64,000 bases of DNA from a virus (IMGVR_UViG_3300033153_006331:1-64000), one strand, 5' to 3'. Counted from the first letter of the stretch, positions 7,570 through 16,121 are shown. Numbers and translations: made by a program. Notes: generated by a model from the sequence alone, not told the origin.

Positions 7570-7817
7570 GTATCTGCGGCAACACAGAATCAATCGCCCC
7601 ACCGGAACCATGCGGAACCTGCGGCAGCCTTGAATTTCGCTGGTCCTGCACTGAGGTACGTCGCTGCATGAAATGCGAGCCACCGTACAAGACGTTGGAT
7701 TGGCTCAAAGCCAGGTTGACAATCAAATCGAATCGGACAGTCCGGGCATGGTATAATGAACTGCTCAAAGTATCCGGGCTGAAGTATAACCCCCAAACGC
7801 AGAGGCATGAAAGATGA
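7566..7817 (+). CDS. Zinc-ribbon protein with overlapping TTG start
   Basis: 83 residues if read from a TTG that overlaps the upstream stop (TTGA). An internal ATG at 7665 would lose the first half of a CGTCGS...RRCMKC zinc ribbon, so the earlier start is likely. The rest is basic and helical (LKARLTIKSNRTVRAWYNE). It probably binds nucleic acid. An extended -10-like TGGTATAAT at 7749-7757 lies inside the gene. Confidence 0.55.
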   Translation: MSICGNTESIAPPEPCGTCGSLEFRWSCTEVRRCMKCEPPYKTLDWLKARLTIKSNRTVRAWYNELLKVSGLKYNPQTQRHER

Positions 7818-7820
7818 AAA
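7789..7820 (+). repeat. Direct repeat, copy 1 (initiation region)
   Basis: ACCCCCAAACGCAGAGGC followed by ATGAAAGATGAAAA. It is nearly identical to 8069-8101, which has one extra A. It contains a ribosome-binding-site-like GAGG and two ATGs and overlaps the end of one gene and the start of the next. Confidence 0.8.
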
Positions 7821-8091
7821 GATGAGGACTATAAGCCACGAGTCCGAGCGCGATGGCCAGGAAATTCTAGTCCTGGCGGAAGCGGAAGAAATAGAGGCGC
7901 TACGAAAGGCATCGGCTGTAGCGAGTGATTACGAGGCGCATCAGCCAGATGAAGAATCGGCCCACGTTGGAACTGAAGTCCATGGAGCCATCGAAGAACT
8001 TGTTAGGATGATGCTTCTCGACATCAAGACACAAGCGGCTGTAGAGCCGATCATATCGAAACCGATTGACCCCCAAAACGCAGAGGCATGA
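7807..8091 (+). CDS. Acidic helical hypothetical protein
   Basis: 94 residues from the first ATG (MKDEKMRTISHESERDGQ) or 89 from the ATG at 7822. The product is acidic, rich in Glu/Ala and predicted helical, without motifs. Both its start and its end lie inside copies of a 32-bp direct repeat, so the gene seems to have been bounded by a duplication. Confidence 0.55.
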   Translation: MKDEKMRTISHESERDGQEILVLAEAEEIEALRKASAVASDYEAHQPDEESAHVGTEVHGAIEELVRMMLLDIKTQAAVEPIISKPIDPQNAEA

Positions 8092-8101
8092 AAGATGAAA
8101 A
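8069..8101 (+). repeat. Direct repeat, copy 2 (initiation region)
   Basis: Second copy of the 32-bp sequence at 7789-7820. Here the GAGG is eight bases from the ATG at 8095, which starts a full gene; in copy 1 the equivalent ATG opens only a three-residue frame. Confidence 0.8.
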
Positions 8102-8334
8102 CGAAGACGACGAACGGCAAGACGGTGGTGATTGCCACCGAACAGGACTTCCGCTCAATTGACCGGGCGATTGACGTGCTGTGCGAATATGTCGCCAGAG
8201 AGCCAAGCAACGAAATGAGGGAAGTCGCCGAAGCGGCGCGCGATGGCCTTCGCGATGTCGCGTCATCATTGCTCGCTGCTCCGCAAAAGAAGCCGGCTGC
8301 ACCCGCCCCAGACAACTCTCCCGCTGAGTGTTGA
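8095..8334 (+). CDS. Small helical hypothetical protein
   Basis: 79 residues (MKTKTTNGKTVVIATEQDF...), mainly helical, with a Lys/Pro/Ala-rich tail. The start is supported by GAGG at eight bases. It sits between the zinc-ribbon gene and the exonuclease. No family recognised. Confidence 0.6.
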   Translation: MKTKTTNGKTVVIATEQDFRSIDRAIDVLCEYVAREPSNEMREVAEAARDGLRDVASSLLAAPQKKPAAPAPDNSPAEC

Positions 8335-8422
8335 CCCCCCGGACCTGCCCGGTCGTTAAGGTCCATTCCGTCCGGTAGTTCCTGGCGGCGGCCGGGCGGT
8401 CTTTTCCCTGGAAAGGATAGTA

Positions 8423-9382
8423 ATGGCCACGCCCAGTCCAGGAATCTATGACGCCATCCCGTTCGACGAATATGCGGGATGGGATTGCCTCAACGGATCA
8501 ACGCTGACCAAAGGGCTACAACGCGGGCATTGCGTCTCGGCCAGGCACCTCCACGGCTACCTCGTAGGCGAACTGGAAGACCCGGAATCGAAAGACCGAG
8601 CGTTCGGCAGGGCGATGCACACGCGACTGCTGGAGCCAGACAAGTTCGAGGGTCGGCACCCGATAGCGGGACAATGCCAAGCCGTGCTGAAGAGCGGCAA
8701 GAATGCCGGCAAGCAGTGCCAGTATCAGGGAGCCGTTAGGTCAATTGCCGACAAGCAATGGTTTTGCGGGGCCCACGATACTGGGGCGAATGAAATCCCC
8801 GACGGCACAATCACCAGCAACCAAGCCGCACGGATTGAACACTTGGCCCGGGAGATCGTCAATCATCCCGCGGTCAAACTGTTCCGTTCCCAGGGCGGCG
8901 TCGAGAAGTCTTTCGTCTGGGATCAGCCCGTCACGTTCTGGCTGGACGGGAAAGAGCACGAGACTCTCGTGCGGATGAAAGGTCGGGTCGACAAAGATAT
9001 TGACAAGCCGCGCGGCAAAGTTCCGCCGATGATTGTGGATGTCAAAAAGGTGCAGCGGGGCTGCCATACCGACGAGGCTTTTGGCCGCGAGATCGACAAA
9101 TGGCACTACGCTCCCAAGGCCGCCTTATACGTTGACGGCCTTGAACTTCTGGACGGAGTGCGCCGCGAGTTCGTTTGGTGCGTGGTCGAGGATTCGTTCC
9201 CATTCGACGTGAATTGCATTCAGGCGGACGAAGAGACGCTGGAGATCGGCCGCTTCCAGTACAATGAGCTATTGTCGTTGTACGCAAGGTGCCAGCACAC
9301 GGGCTACTGGCCGGGCGTGTCCGGCAAGGTTCACCGGGGCGGGCTCCCGGAGTACGTCAAACGCATTTACCGAAAGGACTGA
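8423..9382 (+). CDS. RecE-like PD-(D/E)XK exonuclease (DUF3799 type) with inserted zinc motif
   Basis: 319 residues. The opening (GIYDAIPFDEYAGWDCLNGSTL), the FGRAMHTRLLEPDKFE block near 72-87 and the later MIVDVKKVQRGC strand with DEAFGREIDKWHYAPKAALY match the exonuclease VIII/RecE nuclease family that resects dsDNA ends for a RecT partner. Between the first blocks lies an insertion near 93-128 with Cys/His pattern CQAVLKSG...KQC...WFCGAH, resembling a small zinc motif common in phage proteins. It is followed three bases later by recT, as expected for this pair. Confidence 0.8.
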   Translation: MATPSPGIYDAIPFDEYAGWDCLNGSTLTKGLQRGHCVSARHLHGYLVGELEDPESKDRAFGRAMHTRLLEPDKFEGRHPIAGQCQAVLKSGKNAGKQCQYQGAVRSIADKQWFCGAHDTGANEIPDGTITSNQAARIEHLAREIVNHPAVKLFRSQGGVEKSFVWDQPVTFWLDGKEHETLVRMKGRVDKDIDKPRGKVPPMIVDVKKVQRGCHTDEAFGREIDKWHYAPKAALYVDGLELLDGVRREFVWCVVEDSFPFDVNCIQADEETLEIGRFQYNELLSLYARCQHTGYWPGVSGKVHRGGLPEYVKRIYRKD

Positions 9383-9385
9383 CTC

Positions 9386-10165
9386 ATGGCTAACGGACTC
9401 ACGCTCCCGCCCGCCCGAAACGCCTACGGCGAGCAGATGCGCAAGTCGATCAAAACGATCGTCTCGATGCTGGCCCCCGGGGTCGTCACGGCCCAACAGT
9501 TCGCGTCATGTGCGGTGGTGGCCGCCAACGAGTTGAAGGAGGGGGATTGCGAGCCACGGTCCGTACTGCTGGCCGCCGCACACGCCGCTCAGATGGGATT
9601 GATTCCGGGGAAGGCACAGCGGCTCGCCTATTTCATCCCGCGAAAGCTCAAAGGCCGAAAGCTTTGCCAACTCACGGTGTCCTACCAAGGTTACATCACG
9701 CTGGCTACCCGCAATTCATTCCTGAAATGGGTGTGCGCCGACCTGGTGTTACAAGGCGAAGAATTCTTCGTCGGGGTCAAGGAATCGCGGCCGGTCATCG
9801 AACATAACGTGCCGCCAAACAGGTCTCTCAAGGCAGGCGAGGTCCGGGAACGTTTGGTCGGAGCCTATTGCTTGTACGAGACGGTCAGTGGCGGGCTGGC
9901 CCACACCTATATGAGCCGGCAGGAAATCGACGCTATCGCGGCCAAGGGCAGCCCACTCTGGAAGGACGACAACTATCCGGCAATGTGCCGAAAGACACCG
10001 ATCAGGCGTGCCGCGAACTTTTGGAATCTCTCGCCCGAAATGACCTTGGCGGTCAGGCTGGACGATCAACTAGAATTGGGCGAACCGCAAGAATCTGGTA
10101 CAATCATTGACGTCGAATCTGGACCGTCCGACGTGAACCTGGACGATTTGGAGGACGACAACTAG
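9386..10165 (+). CDS. recT: RecT-family single-strand annealing protein
   Basis: 259 residues. Typical RecT blocks include RSVLLAAAHAAQMGLIPG, LTVSYQGYITLATRN, GAYCLYETVSGG, and YPAMCRKTPIRRAANFWNL. RecT coats ssDNA and pairs complementary strands after resection by the exonuclease encoded upstream. The C-terminal acidic tail (DVNLDDLEDDN) is typical. Its TAG stop shares its last base with the inverted-repeat element at 10165-10301. Confidence 0.9.
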   Translation: MANGLTLPPARNAYGEQMRKSIKTIVSMLAPGVVTAQQFASCAVVAANELKEGDCEPRSVLLAAAHAAQMGLIPGKAQRLAYFIPRKLKGRKLCQLTVSYQGYITLATRNSFLKWVCADLVLQGEEFFVGVKESRPVIEHNVPPNRSLKAGEVRERLVGAYCLYETVSGGLAHTYMSRQEIDAIAAKGSPLWKDDNYPAMCRKTPIRRAANFWNLSPEMTLAVRLDDQLELGEPQESGTIIDVESGPSDVNLDDLEDDN

Positions 10166-10301
10166 CACGGCGGCGGCGTGGAGCGGCAAGCAGACGTACG
10201 ATGCTTGTCCAGTGCAGCACCCTGCGTGCGATGAGGGTATGTCCATGGGCACCCTCTACATCCAGGGCACGTCGGTAAAACTCCGGCCCGCCGTGCGTTT
10301 T
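10165..10301 (+). ncRNA. Candidate structured leader RNA, element E1
   Basis: 137 nt bounded by GCACGGCGG (10165-10173) and CCGCCGTGC (10288-10296), a perfect 9-bp closing stem followed by GTTTT. Inside, several hairpins are possible, e.g. GAGGGT...ACCCTC and GCAC CCTGC GTGC. The small zinc-ribbon gene at 10319 starts just after it, with AAGGA following the T-run. Three related elements (E2-E4) share the ends but not the interior. Confidence 0.55.
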
Positions 10302-10318
10302 CCCGAAAGGACAATTTG

Positions 10319-10519
10319 GTGATTAAGTCTTGCTTCTGTGAATCGGACCGAACTGGAAATCCAAAGGCAGCCGAATACCAAAACGCAAAATACGGGGCCA
10401 GACGGAGAGTACACAACAAAGCCGTAGGGCCAAGTAATACGATTAAGTGGCGGTGTACTGTGTGTGGCCGCGAAACGCTGAAACAGGACTCGCCGGCGGA
10501 GTCGGCGGAAAGGTCGTAA
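10319..10519 (+). CDS. Small zinc-ribbon protein
   Basis: 66 residues from a GTG (or 67 from the TTG just before) with AAGGA at suitable spacing. CFCES near the N-terminus and CTVCGRE near residue 48 form a zinc ribbon. It is the first gene after element E1. Its TAA overlaps the ATG of the glycosyltransferase gene (TAATG), so it begins the long coupled glycan cassette. Confidence 0.6.
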   Translation: MIKSCFCESDRTGNPKAAEYQNAKYGARRRVHNKAVGPSNTIKWRCTVCGRETLKQDSPAESAERS

Positions 10520-11277
10520 TGGACGTAACAATCTGCGTCGTTCTCGACAGCCGAACGGCCGAACAATTCAGGGGCGTTTGGCCGACTTGGGTAAAGTGCA
10601 AGCCCTGGCTGCGAGACTATCCCTGGCTGATTGTCTGTGACGCTGCGTCGCTGGCGACCAGCCCGCTCCCATGGTTCAACGCCCGGCATAGCGAAATCGT
10701 CCCCTGGCATTTCCGCGAAGACCTCGACCAGCGGGAGCGGATGCTGACTGCCTGGGCTAAGGAAATACCCCGGCATATCGGAACGCGATATTTCGCCAAG
10801 ATCGACACGGACGTTGTGGCAACCAGTAGTGCCCCGTGGCCGTTGCCCGACTGGTTCGAGGATGGGCCCGCAATCATCGCACCACCGTGGAGCTACACGA
10901 AGCCGAAGCCGCGACGCGAAGATTGGGGGCTCATGCTCGACAATTGGGCCGAGACTGTTGAAGCGTTGGCGGACCGGCCGGCTCTTGATTTGCCGCGACT
11001 CCAGACGGCCGAGAGCAAGATTCGTCACCCGAGGGTCTGCGGATGGTGCCAGATAATCAGCACCAATTTCGCTTACCGCGTCTCGCAATGGTTCGAGGGC
11101 CGGATGCCCGTCCCGTCGCAGGACACGTTCCATTGGTATTGTGCGGCCCGTCTCGGCGAGCCAATTCATCGAGTCCGGATGAATCGGCATGGCTGGAAGA
11201 CGATCAACCGGGACCGAGCCCGGAAGGTTGAGATTGACAGGATTCTCGGAACTGACAATCAGGGTTGCTGCGGATGA
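10519..11277 (+). CDS. Glycosyltransferase-like protein (GT-A, DxD)
   Basis: 252 residues from MDVTICVVLDSRTAE, starting inside the upstream stop (TAATG). YFAKIDTDVVAT near residue 94-105 is a DxD metal/nucleotide-sugar motif after a strand, as in GT-A enzymes. CGWCQIISTNFAYRVSQW and QDTFHWYCAARLGEP resemble later active-site loops. It resembles the genes at 12760 and 18503 only in fold. Donor and acceptor are unknown; it opens a ten-gene sugar-modification cassette. Confidence 0.7.
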   Translation: MDVTICVVLDSRTAEQFRGVWPTWVKCKPWLRDYPWLIVCDAASLATSPLPWFNARHSEIVPWHFREDLDQRERMLTAWAKEIPRHIGTRYFAKIDTDVVATSSAPWPLPDWFEDGPAIIAPPWSYTKPKPRREDWGLMLDNWAETVEALADRPALDLPRLQTAESKIRHPRVCGWCQIISTNFAYRVSQWFEGRMPVPSQDTFHWYCAARLGEPIHRVRMNRHGWKTINRDRARKVEIDRILGTDNQGCCG

Positions 11278-12044
11278 AATACGACTTCCTATTCCAACAC
11301 ATCCCGCGTACGGGCGGAACTTCACTCTGCACTCTACTCGAAGAAGAATCAAGGAAGCACGGTGCGTTTGCACTATGCCATTGCAACCGCAGATACCAAA
11401 CGCCAAAAGCAGCCCGCTACAGTCGGCCGAGACTTGCATATATCGGGCACATGAGCTTGCCGTACGTGTTGTCCGATCCGCTTGGCAGAAAGCTCATTGT
11501 GCGGGAGCAGGTAGAGGGATGCACGGCTTTCCTCTTCATCCGCAATCCCTGGGATCGGCTGGTGAGCGTCTACGGAATGCTAACTACCGTCGTGAGGCGA
11601 CGAAACCTAGACGCATCGATTATCAGTGCCCTAAGAACATTCGAGGACTTTGCGTACTACGTGTGCAGTGGAGAAGCAGAACGGGACGAGTCCGCCACGC
11701 AATTCGGCACGTTCCTTGGCCGCTTCGGGGCATGGATGGCACTTCCTCAATCGAGGTGGTACGATTCGCTTCGTGATGCAGATGTACTCCGGGAGATATG
11801 GGTGGGGCGATTCGAGTCGCTTCACGATGAGATAGACCTGATGCTACGCTCGCTTGGCATAGCCCCTCTCTCGCACAAACTAGCTCGGCTTGCAACAAAT
11901 AAAGAAGAGGGAGAGCTGACTCGACCCTACCAAGAACACTACACACCAGCACTAAGGGACACCGTGGGCGAATTCTACGCCGAAGATGTTAGGCGGTTCG
12001 ATTACACTTTTGAGGGGCAGCAATGTCAGCCAAACCATGGCTAG
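11274..12044 (+). CDS. Sulfotransferase family protein
   Basis: 256 residues from MKYDFLFQHIPRTGGTSL; the ATG overlaps the upstream stop (ATGA). HIPRTGGTS is the 5'-phosphosulfate-binding loop and FLFIRNPWDRLVSVY the 3'-phosphate-binding motif of carbohydrate sulfotransferases, which move sulfate from PAPS to a sugar hydroxyl. This suggests the phage places a sulfated glycan. It overlaps the next gene by 22 bases. Confidence 0.85.
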   Translation: MKYDFLFQHIPRTGGTSLCTLLEEESRKHGAFALCHCNRRYQTPKAARYSRPRLAYIGHMSLPYVLSDPLGRKLIVREQVEGCTAFLFIRNPWDRLVSVYGMLTTVVRRRNLDASIISALRTFEDFAYYVCSGEAERDESATQFGTFLGRFGAWMALPQSRWYDSLRDADVLREIWVGRFESLHDEIDLMLRSLGIAPLSHKLARLATNKEEGELTRPYQEHYTPALRDTVGEFYAEDVRRFDYTFEGQQCQPNHG

Positions 12045-12763
12045 ATGTCGGCACGATGGCCATTGCGAGGGAAACTCTTGGCCGGTGCATTCGTTCCTTT
12101 CTGGATCACCTGTCAGACCGCAACGACTACCGGCTCCGCTGGATTTGCCACCTTGACCAAAACGGCACGGGCGGCATGGAAGATCGATGGGTAAGCCAAC
12201 TGAACGAAATCGTTGAGGCATCTTCGCTCTTTGATGACTTCGTGTTGATTGCAAATCAAACCCACGTCGGCTATGGAGGCAGTTTCTTTCGCATCCTGAG
12301 AGAGGTGCGCAATGGGCTGCTTTACACGGACGATGACCAACTCTTCGACCGTGATATTCGGGTTACGGATGCCATTGCCAGCGGATTCGATCATTACAAC
12401 TGGCACAACGGCGAGATAGCGGGGACCGTGCCATCCTACTGGACGCGCAACCTTGTCCAGTACATGCTCGATCATTACCCGAGAAACCACAAGCGGATTA
12501 CTGAGGTAGTCCTGTTCCTGACTGCGAAACGGGGCGTTGACGCGGGGGAGTTGACCCGATGTTACGATCCCGCCTTGGGGGTCACCCGGGGCCAGTGGCC
12601 ATCTGCAAACATTGGACGCACGAGTGCAGCATATCGACCCGGCACGGCCAAATACGGTCCCAACCGCAGCTACGTCGGCCCGGATGGCCAGCCTCACAGA
12701 TTCCCGCGAGGAGTCGATATACTGGAATTCGCCAACACTCCAGACGAAGAGGAGCCCCGATGA
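12023..12763 (+). CDS. Glycosyltransferase family 2-like protein
   Basis: 246 residues. PWLDVGTMAIARETLGRCI is followed by RLRWICHLDQNGTGG and a GLLYTDDDQLFDRD DxD-type motif near residue 100. It is clearly paralogous to the N-terminal half of the protein at 14329 (shared RLRWICHLDQ, SHVGYGG, ILREV and DDDQ blocks). GAGGGG precedes the ATG. It probably adds a sugar in the same glycan pathway. Confidence 0.75.
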   Translation: MSAKPWLDVGTMAIARETLGRCIRSFLDHLSDRNDYRLRWICHLDQNGTGGMEDRWVSQLNEIVEASSLFDDFVLIANQTHVGYGGSFFRILREVRNGLLYTDDDQLFDRDIRVTDAIASGFDHYNWHNGEIAGTVPSYWTRNLVQYMLDHYPRNHKRITEVVLFLTAKRGVDAGELTRCYDPALGVTRGQWPSANIGRTSAAYRPGTAKYGPNRSYVGPDGQPHRFPRGVDILEFANTPDEEEPR

Positions 12764-13539
12764 GCGGTGTATTCGTCCGTGGTTTGTGGGGCGAGTCCCC
12801 CGAAGATTCCGAATGGCCCACTGCTGGACACGATTCGGCATTGGTCGAGGCCAAGCGTGCCCTGACGGCGGACTTCCAGCCATCGCCCGTTCTCGTCTAC
12901 GCATGGGGCCAGCGAAACTTTGATTGCCTTCGGTCCTTTGGATACGATCCGATACTCGTTTCGGCGGACGCGATTGTCAACTACTCGACGGACGGGCAGG
13001 AGAGGAATTCTCGCAGTCGCTTCCAGGTCAACTGGGGCGTTTCTCATTGGAGGCAGAAACTCCAATGTATTCGGATGGCCCTGGAATCTCACGATGTTGG
13101 CCGAGCTGCGATTTGGATGGATTGGGACGTCTGGCAGGTCGCCGAGTTGCCGGCAGATTTCTGGGGCCGGCTAGAAAAGGGCCAGGACTTTCAGGCATCG
13201 CTCAGAATCTACGTCCGGAAGCAATGCGGCTGGCGGCGGGGCGACTGGGCGGGTATGCGCCGCGTCCCACACGGGGCGTGGACTTACTGCCGCAGTTTGG
13301 AGACGGTCAATCGTGCAATTGAGGTTCACGCGGAACACGTTCCCACGTTTACCGACGAAGTCGCCTGGGCTAAGTTGCTCGACATCCGGCACGATAGGTG
13401 GATAGGCGACGACAAATACAAATCAATGGGATATGAGCCTTACTGTTACAATCAGGGCATGGGACGCCGGGCGATTGGTCGCACAGTCCATCCCTGCGAT
13501 CCGAGCACCAAACTATTCCAGAACATGGGAAGATACTGA
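12760..13539 (+). CDS. Glycosyltransferase-like protein with DWD motif
   Basis: 259 residues from MSGVFVRGLWGESPED, with ATG overlapping the upstream stop (ATGA). HWRQKLQCIRMAL followed by AAIWMDWDVWQV near 120-131 has the layout of a nucleotide-sugar binding strand with D-x-D. FTDEVAWAKLL and the YNQGMG loop may form the acceptor side. Substrate is unknown. TGATG coupling links it to the methyltransferase downstream. Confidence 0.65.
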   Translation: MSGVFVRGLWGESPEDSEWPTAGHDSALVEAKRALTADFQPSPVLVYAWGQRNFDCLRSFGYDPILVSADAIVNYSTDGQERNSRSRFQVNWGVSHWRQKLQCIRMALESHDVGRAAIWMDWDVWQVAELPADFWGRLEKGQDFQASLRIYVRKQCGWRRGDWAGMRRVPHGAWTYCRSLETVNRAIEVHAEHVPTFTDEVAWAKLLDIRHDRWIGDDKYKSMGYEPYCYNQGMGRRAIGRTVHPCDPSTKLFQNMGRY

Positions 13540-14207
13540 TGATTCTTTCGGAATCACCTCGGAGCAATCGGCATCTAATCAATTCGCTGCTGCTGGCACC
13601 TGATCCCTATGGAATCCGCTCGTGCAAGCCGCCGGACACAATAATCGATCTGGGGGCAAACTGTGGCCTGTTCAGCGTGTTGGCCAGATTCCTTTACCCA
13701 GAGGCCAGGATAATCGCGGTCGAGCCGGATGAGAAAGCATTTGCGGCGTGCGTCATAAACGCTCGCAGCATCCTGATCGAAACATACCGAATCGCCATTG
13801 GCAGTTCAGGTTTCGCTGGCCTGTCCGGGGCCCCCTGTGGCCACGTATCCAGCCAATTCCGTTCAACGGGGGGCAACGACATTCTCAATGACGTGCCGTC
13901 CTGTTCGCTTGCCGAACTGTGGGGAGCGGTAAAGCCGCAGGGACGGATATTCCTGAAGTGCGATATCGAGGGAGCTGAGTGGCAGTTCGTGGACGATGCA
14001 GAAACGGAAGCGTGCCTGCGGGAGTGCCAGAACGTATCGGCAGAGCTGCATGTGGGCAAGAGCTTTGAGCATGGCGGCGAGATGGTGGCGGAGCAGGAGT
14101 CTTATGCCCGTTGGGCCATCGACAGGTTCTCTGCAACGCACGTCGTACATCCTGTCAAATATCGACGGGGCAGGTTCGGCGAGTTGCGGATGGTCAAGAA
14201 GGAGTAA
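13539..14207 (+). CDS. FkbM family methyltransferase
   Basis: 222 residues. TIIDLGANCGLFSVLA is the SAM-binding glycine loop; RIIAVEPDEKAF ends with the acidic ribose contact; IFLKCDIEGAEW is the FkbM-defining block. FkbM enzymes O-methylate sugars or polyketides, and many sit in surface-glycan clusters, as here. Start overlaps the upstream stop (TGATG). Confidence 0.85.
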   Translation: MILSESPRSNRHLINSLLLAPDPYGIRSCKPPDTIIDLGANCGLFSVLARFLYPEARIIAVEPDEKAFAACVINARSILIETYRIAIGSSGFAGLSGAPCGHVSSQFRSTGGNDILNDVPSCSLAELWGAVKPQGRIFLKCDIEGAEWQFVDDAETEACLRECQNVSAELHVGKSFEHGGEMVAEQESYARWAIDRFSATHVVHPVKYRRGRFGELRMVKKE

Positions 14208-14209
14208 CG

Positions 14210-14296
14210 ATGGGCAAGCGACGAAAGAACTGGCTGAGGCGAAAGCCGCAGATGTGGGAACGCTACATCTTGCCCGAATTCCGGGAACCAGGCTAA
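14210..14296 (+). CDS. 28-residue basic peptide
   Basis: MGKRRKNWLRRKPQMWERYI... starts after a strong AAGGAG ribosome-binding site two bases past the upstream stop. It is short and very basic. It may be a real microprotein or an eroded gene between two cassette genes. Confidence 0.45.
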   Translation: MGKRRKNWLRRKPQMWERYILPEFREPG

Positions 14297-14328
14297 TTTG
14301 GGATCAGGAAGCTGGGATCGTGACAATC

Positions 14329-15585
14329 ATGGACGACAGACCTTGGCTTGACATTGGAACGCTCGCCATTGCACGAATGAGCATAGGAGATTGCATTCCA
14401 GCGTTTTTGCATCACATGGAGGACCGAGAAGAACTGCGCCTACGTTGGATCTGCCACCTCGATCAATATGGGGCGGGCGGCCTCGAAACACTCTGGAAGG
14501 AGCAAGCCGCTGAAATACTGAAGATATCCGATATGTTTGACGATTTTCTGTTGATTGCAACCAGGTCGCACGTCGGCTACGGGGGCGGCTTGCTGAGAAT
14601 CTTGCGAGAGGTTCACCACGGAATGATATACCTAGATGATGACCAGTTTTTCGTGAGCAGCTTTCGCGCGTCAGATGCAATCAACAGCGGTTGCGACTAC
14701 TATAGCTGGAGCAACTGCCCGCCAGGCGCAACGCTTCCGTCCTATTGGTCCCTGGACTTTGTCGCTTTTATGGCAAAGCATTTCCCGCAGCCCGCCAGGG
14801 AAACCACGGAACGCCACCTTATGTACATTGCACAGCAAGGGGGCGCCACATCCAATCGCAATCCAGAACTGAATAGACATAACGCCAGGAGATTGCACAA
14901 AGGCAAGTCGATCGACCTCGGTGTAGAATACACCCAGCGACGCGGCGCTCCCAAATACAGCCCCAACAGCGTGAGCCAGAATGAAGCCGGCGATCTCCAG
15001 TCGGTCCGTCGCTCGCGGCCGTGGGAGAACATCAAGCCGAGCCTGGAATGGGTCAATGCCGTATCCCGCCTGCTGCAACGATATCGACCGGTCCGATTCC
15101 TGGAACTATGTGTCGGAGACGGAGAAACCGCACGGCAGTTATACTTCCACGCACGCGAATCCAACGATGACCACTACGTCGGAATTGGGACGTGGAATGG
15201 TCTAAATGCGGACGAATACGAATCTAGGGCGAAGGCCAAAATCTACCAGTCATGGGGCCGTCGGCACGGAATAGTCGTACTCGGAAACTGCCGGAAGGTC
15301 CTGTCAGAATTGCAGCACCGCCCCAGAAAAAGGCTTGCCGCATTTGACTTAATTATCGTCAACGGGCCCTATGGCACGCGCGAAATCTTGTCCCACTCGG
15401 CGATGGCTTGGCCCCTACTGAGGGAATATGGAATTATGATTTGGCCGAATACTCCTCGGGACCAGTTGTTCCCATTCACCGAATACGTCGCGGGCAGACA
15501 CAACGAAGCGATTCGTGCAATCGGGCAATACGCCGTGAGGCGAACGGCCCCAGCGAGTAGCCCAACAGCCAGGAGAAGGCGATAA
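14329..15585 (+). CDS. Fused glycosyltransferase and SAM-methyltransferase-like protein
   Basis: 418 residues. Residues 1-215 are paralogous to the 12023 protein (PWLDIGTLAIAR, RLRWICHLDQ, HVGYGGG, MIYLDDDQFF). From about 255 a second domain begins; RPVRFLELCVGDGETARQLY looks like a methyltransferase glycine loop and FDLIIVNGPYG its acidic strand end. The ATG is chosen by alignment with the paralog; the ribosome-binding site is weak. A single chain doing transfer and methylation, or a chain-length control, is possible. Confidence 0.7.
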   Translation: MDDRPWLDIGTLAIARMSIGDCIPAFLHHMEDREELRLRWICHLDQYGAGGLETLWKEQAAEILKISDMFDDFLLIATRSHVGYGGGLLRILREVHHGMIYLDDDQFFVSSFRASDAINSGCDYYSWSNCPPGATLPSYWSLDFVAFMAKHFPQPARETTERHLMYIAQQGGATSNRNPELNRHNARRLHKGKSIDLGVEYTQRRGAPKYSPNSVSQNEAGDLQSVRRSRPWENIKPSLEWVNAVSRLLQRYRPVRFLELCVGDGETARQLYFHARESNDDHYVGIGTWNGLNADEYESRAKAKIYQSWGRRHGIVVLGNCRKVLSELQHRPRKRLAAFDLIIVNGPYGTREILSHSAMAWPLLREYGIMIWPNTPRDQLFPFTEYVAGRHNEAIRAIGQYAVRRTAPASSPTARRRR

Positions 15586-16121
15586 TGGAAGACCACGTCC
15601 TGCGAAACTTCAACGAGCACCTTCTCCCGCTGGCCGGGAAGGGGCCGCACGTCTGCTTGCACCTGGGCATCCAGAATCCGAGCCACGCCCATTGGCTCTG
15701 CGCGAACGCCTTGCCGTGCTGCGATGACCGATATTTCGGGACCTGCGACTTCGGCGGCAGTGCTGCCATGTATAAGACCACGGTAGACCTGCTGGGCCAG
15801 TTCGCTAATGCCGACCTGTGGCACTTCGACCCCGTTGATTTCCTGTCGCAATTGCCGCCAGCAGTGGTTTCCGCATTGATCTTGGATGGGCCGACGTTGG
15901 TGTATATCGACGGGGACCGGGACCACGCGACATTCGAGAAAGTGCTCCAAGAGTCCTGGAATCTCTTGCGGCCGGGCGGGACGTGTATAATCAATGGGTA
16001 TCGGACGGGACGAAGGAAGCACGAGTTGTACCCGGTTATCGATCTGTGGGCAGAGACCGTCCGGGACATTCGGATCATTTTCCAAAATCGACAGTTTGGG
16101 TTCCAGAAAGCGAAACCATGA
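15585..16121 (+). CDS. Class I SAM-dependent methyltransferase (Methyltransf_24-like)
   Basis: 178 residues, start inside TAATG. LHLGIQNPSHAHWL replaces a classical glycine loop, while LVYIDGDRDHATFEKVL, WNLLRPGGTCIINGY are the conserved post-core blocks of methyltransferases that act on sugars and small molecules. Some of these relatives (CmcI-like) bind SAM weakly. It belongs to the glycan cassette. Confidence 0.7.
   Translation: MEDHVLRNFNEHLLPLAGKGPHVCLHLGIQNPSHAHWLCANALPCCDDRYFGTCDFGGSAAMYKTTVDLLGQFANADLWHFDPVDFLSQLPPAVVSALILDGPTLVYIDGDRDHATFEKVLQESWNLLRPGGTCIINGYRTGRRKHELYPVIDLWAETVRDIRIIFQNRQFGFQKAKP

Noticed and set aside
10200-10322. Possible small Cys-containing ORF inside element E1 ending LRPAVRFPERTIW
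   Set aside because: No start codon precedes its cysteine part; the only ATGs give 25-27 residues. The shared ends with E2-E4 point to RNA structure rather than protein.
10162-11439. 425-codon minus-strand open frame opposite recT end and the first glycosyltransferase
   Set aside because: It lies antisense to a well-supported coupled gene chain with clear DxD and RecT motifs, and its translation lacks any motif or normal composition.
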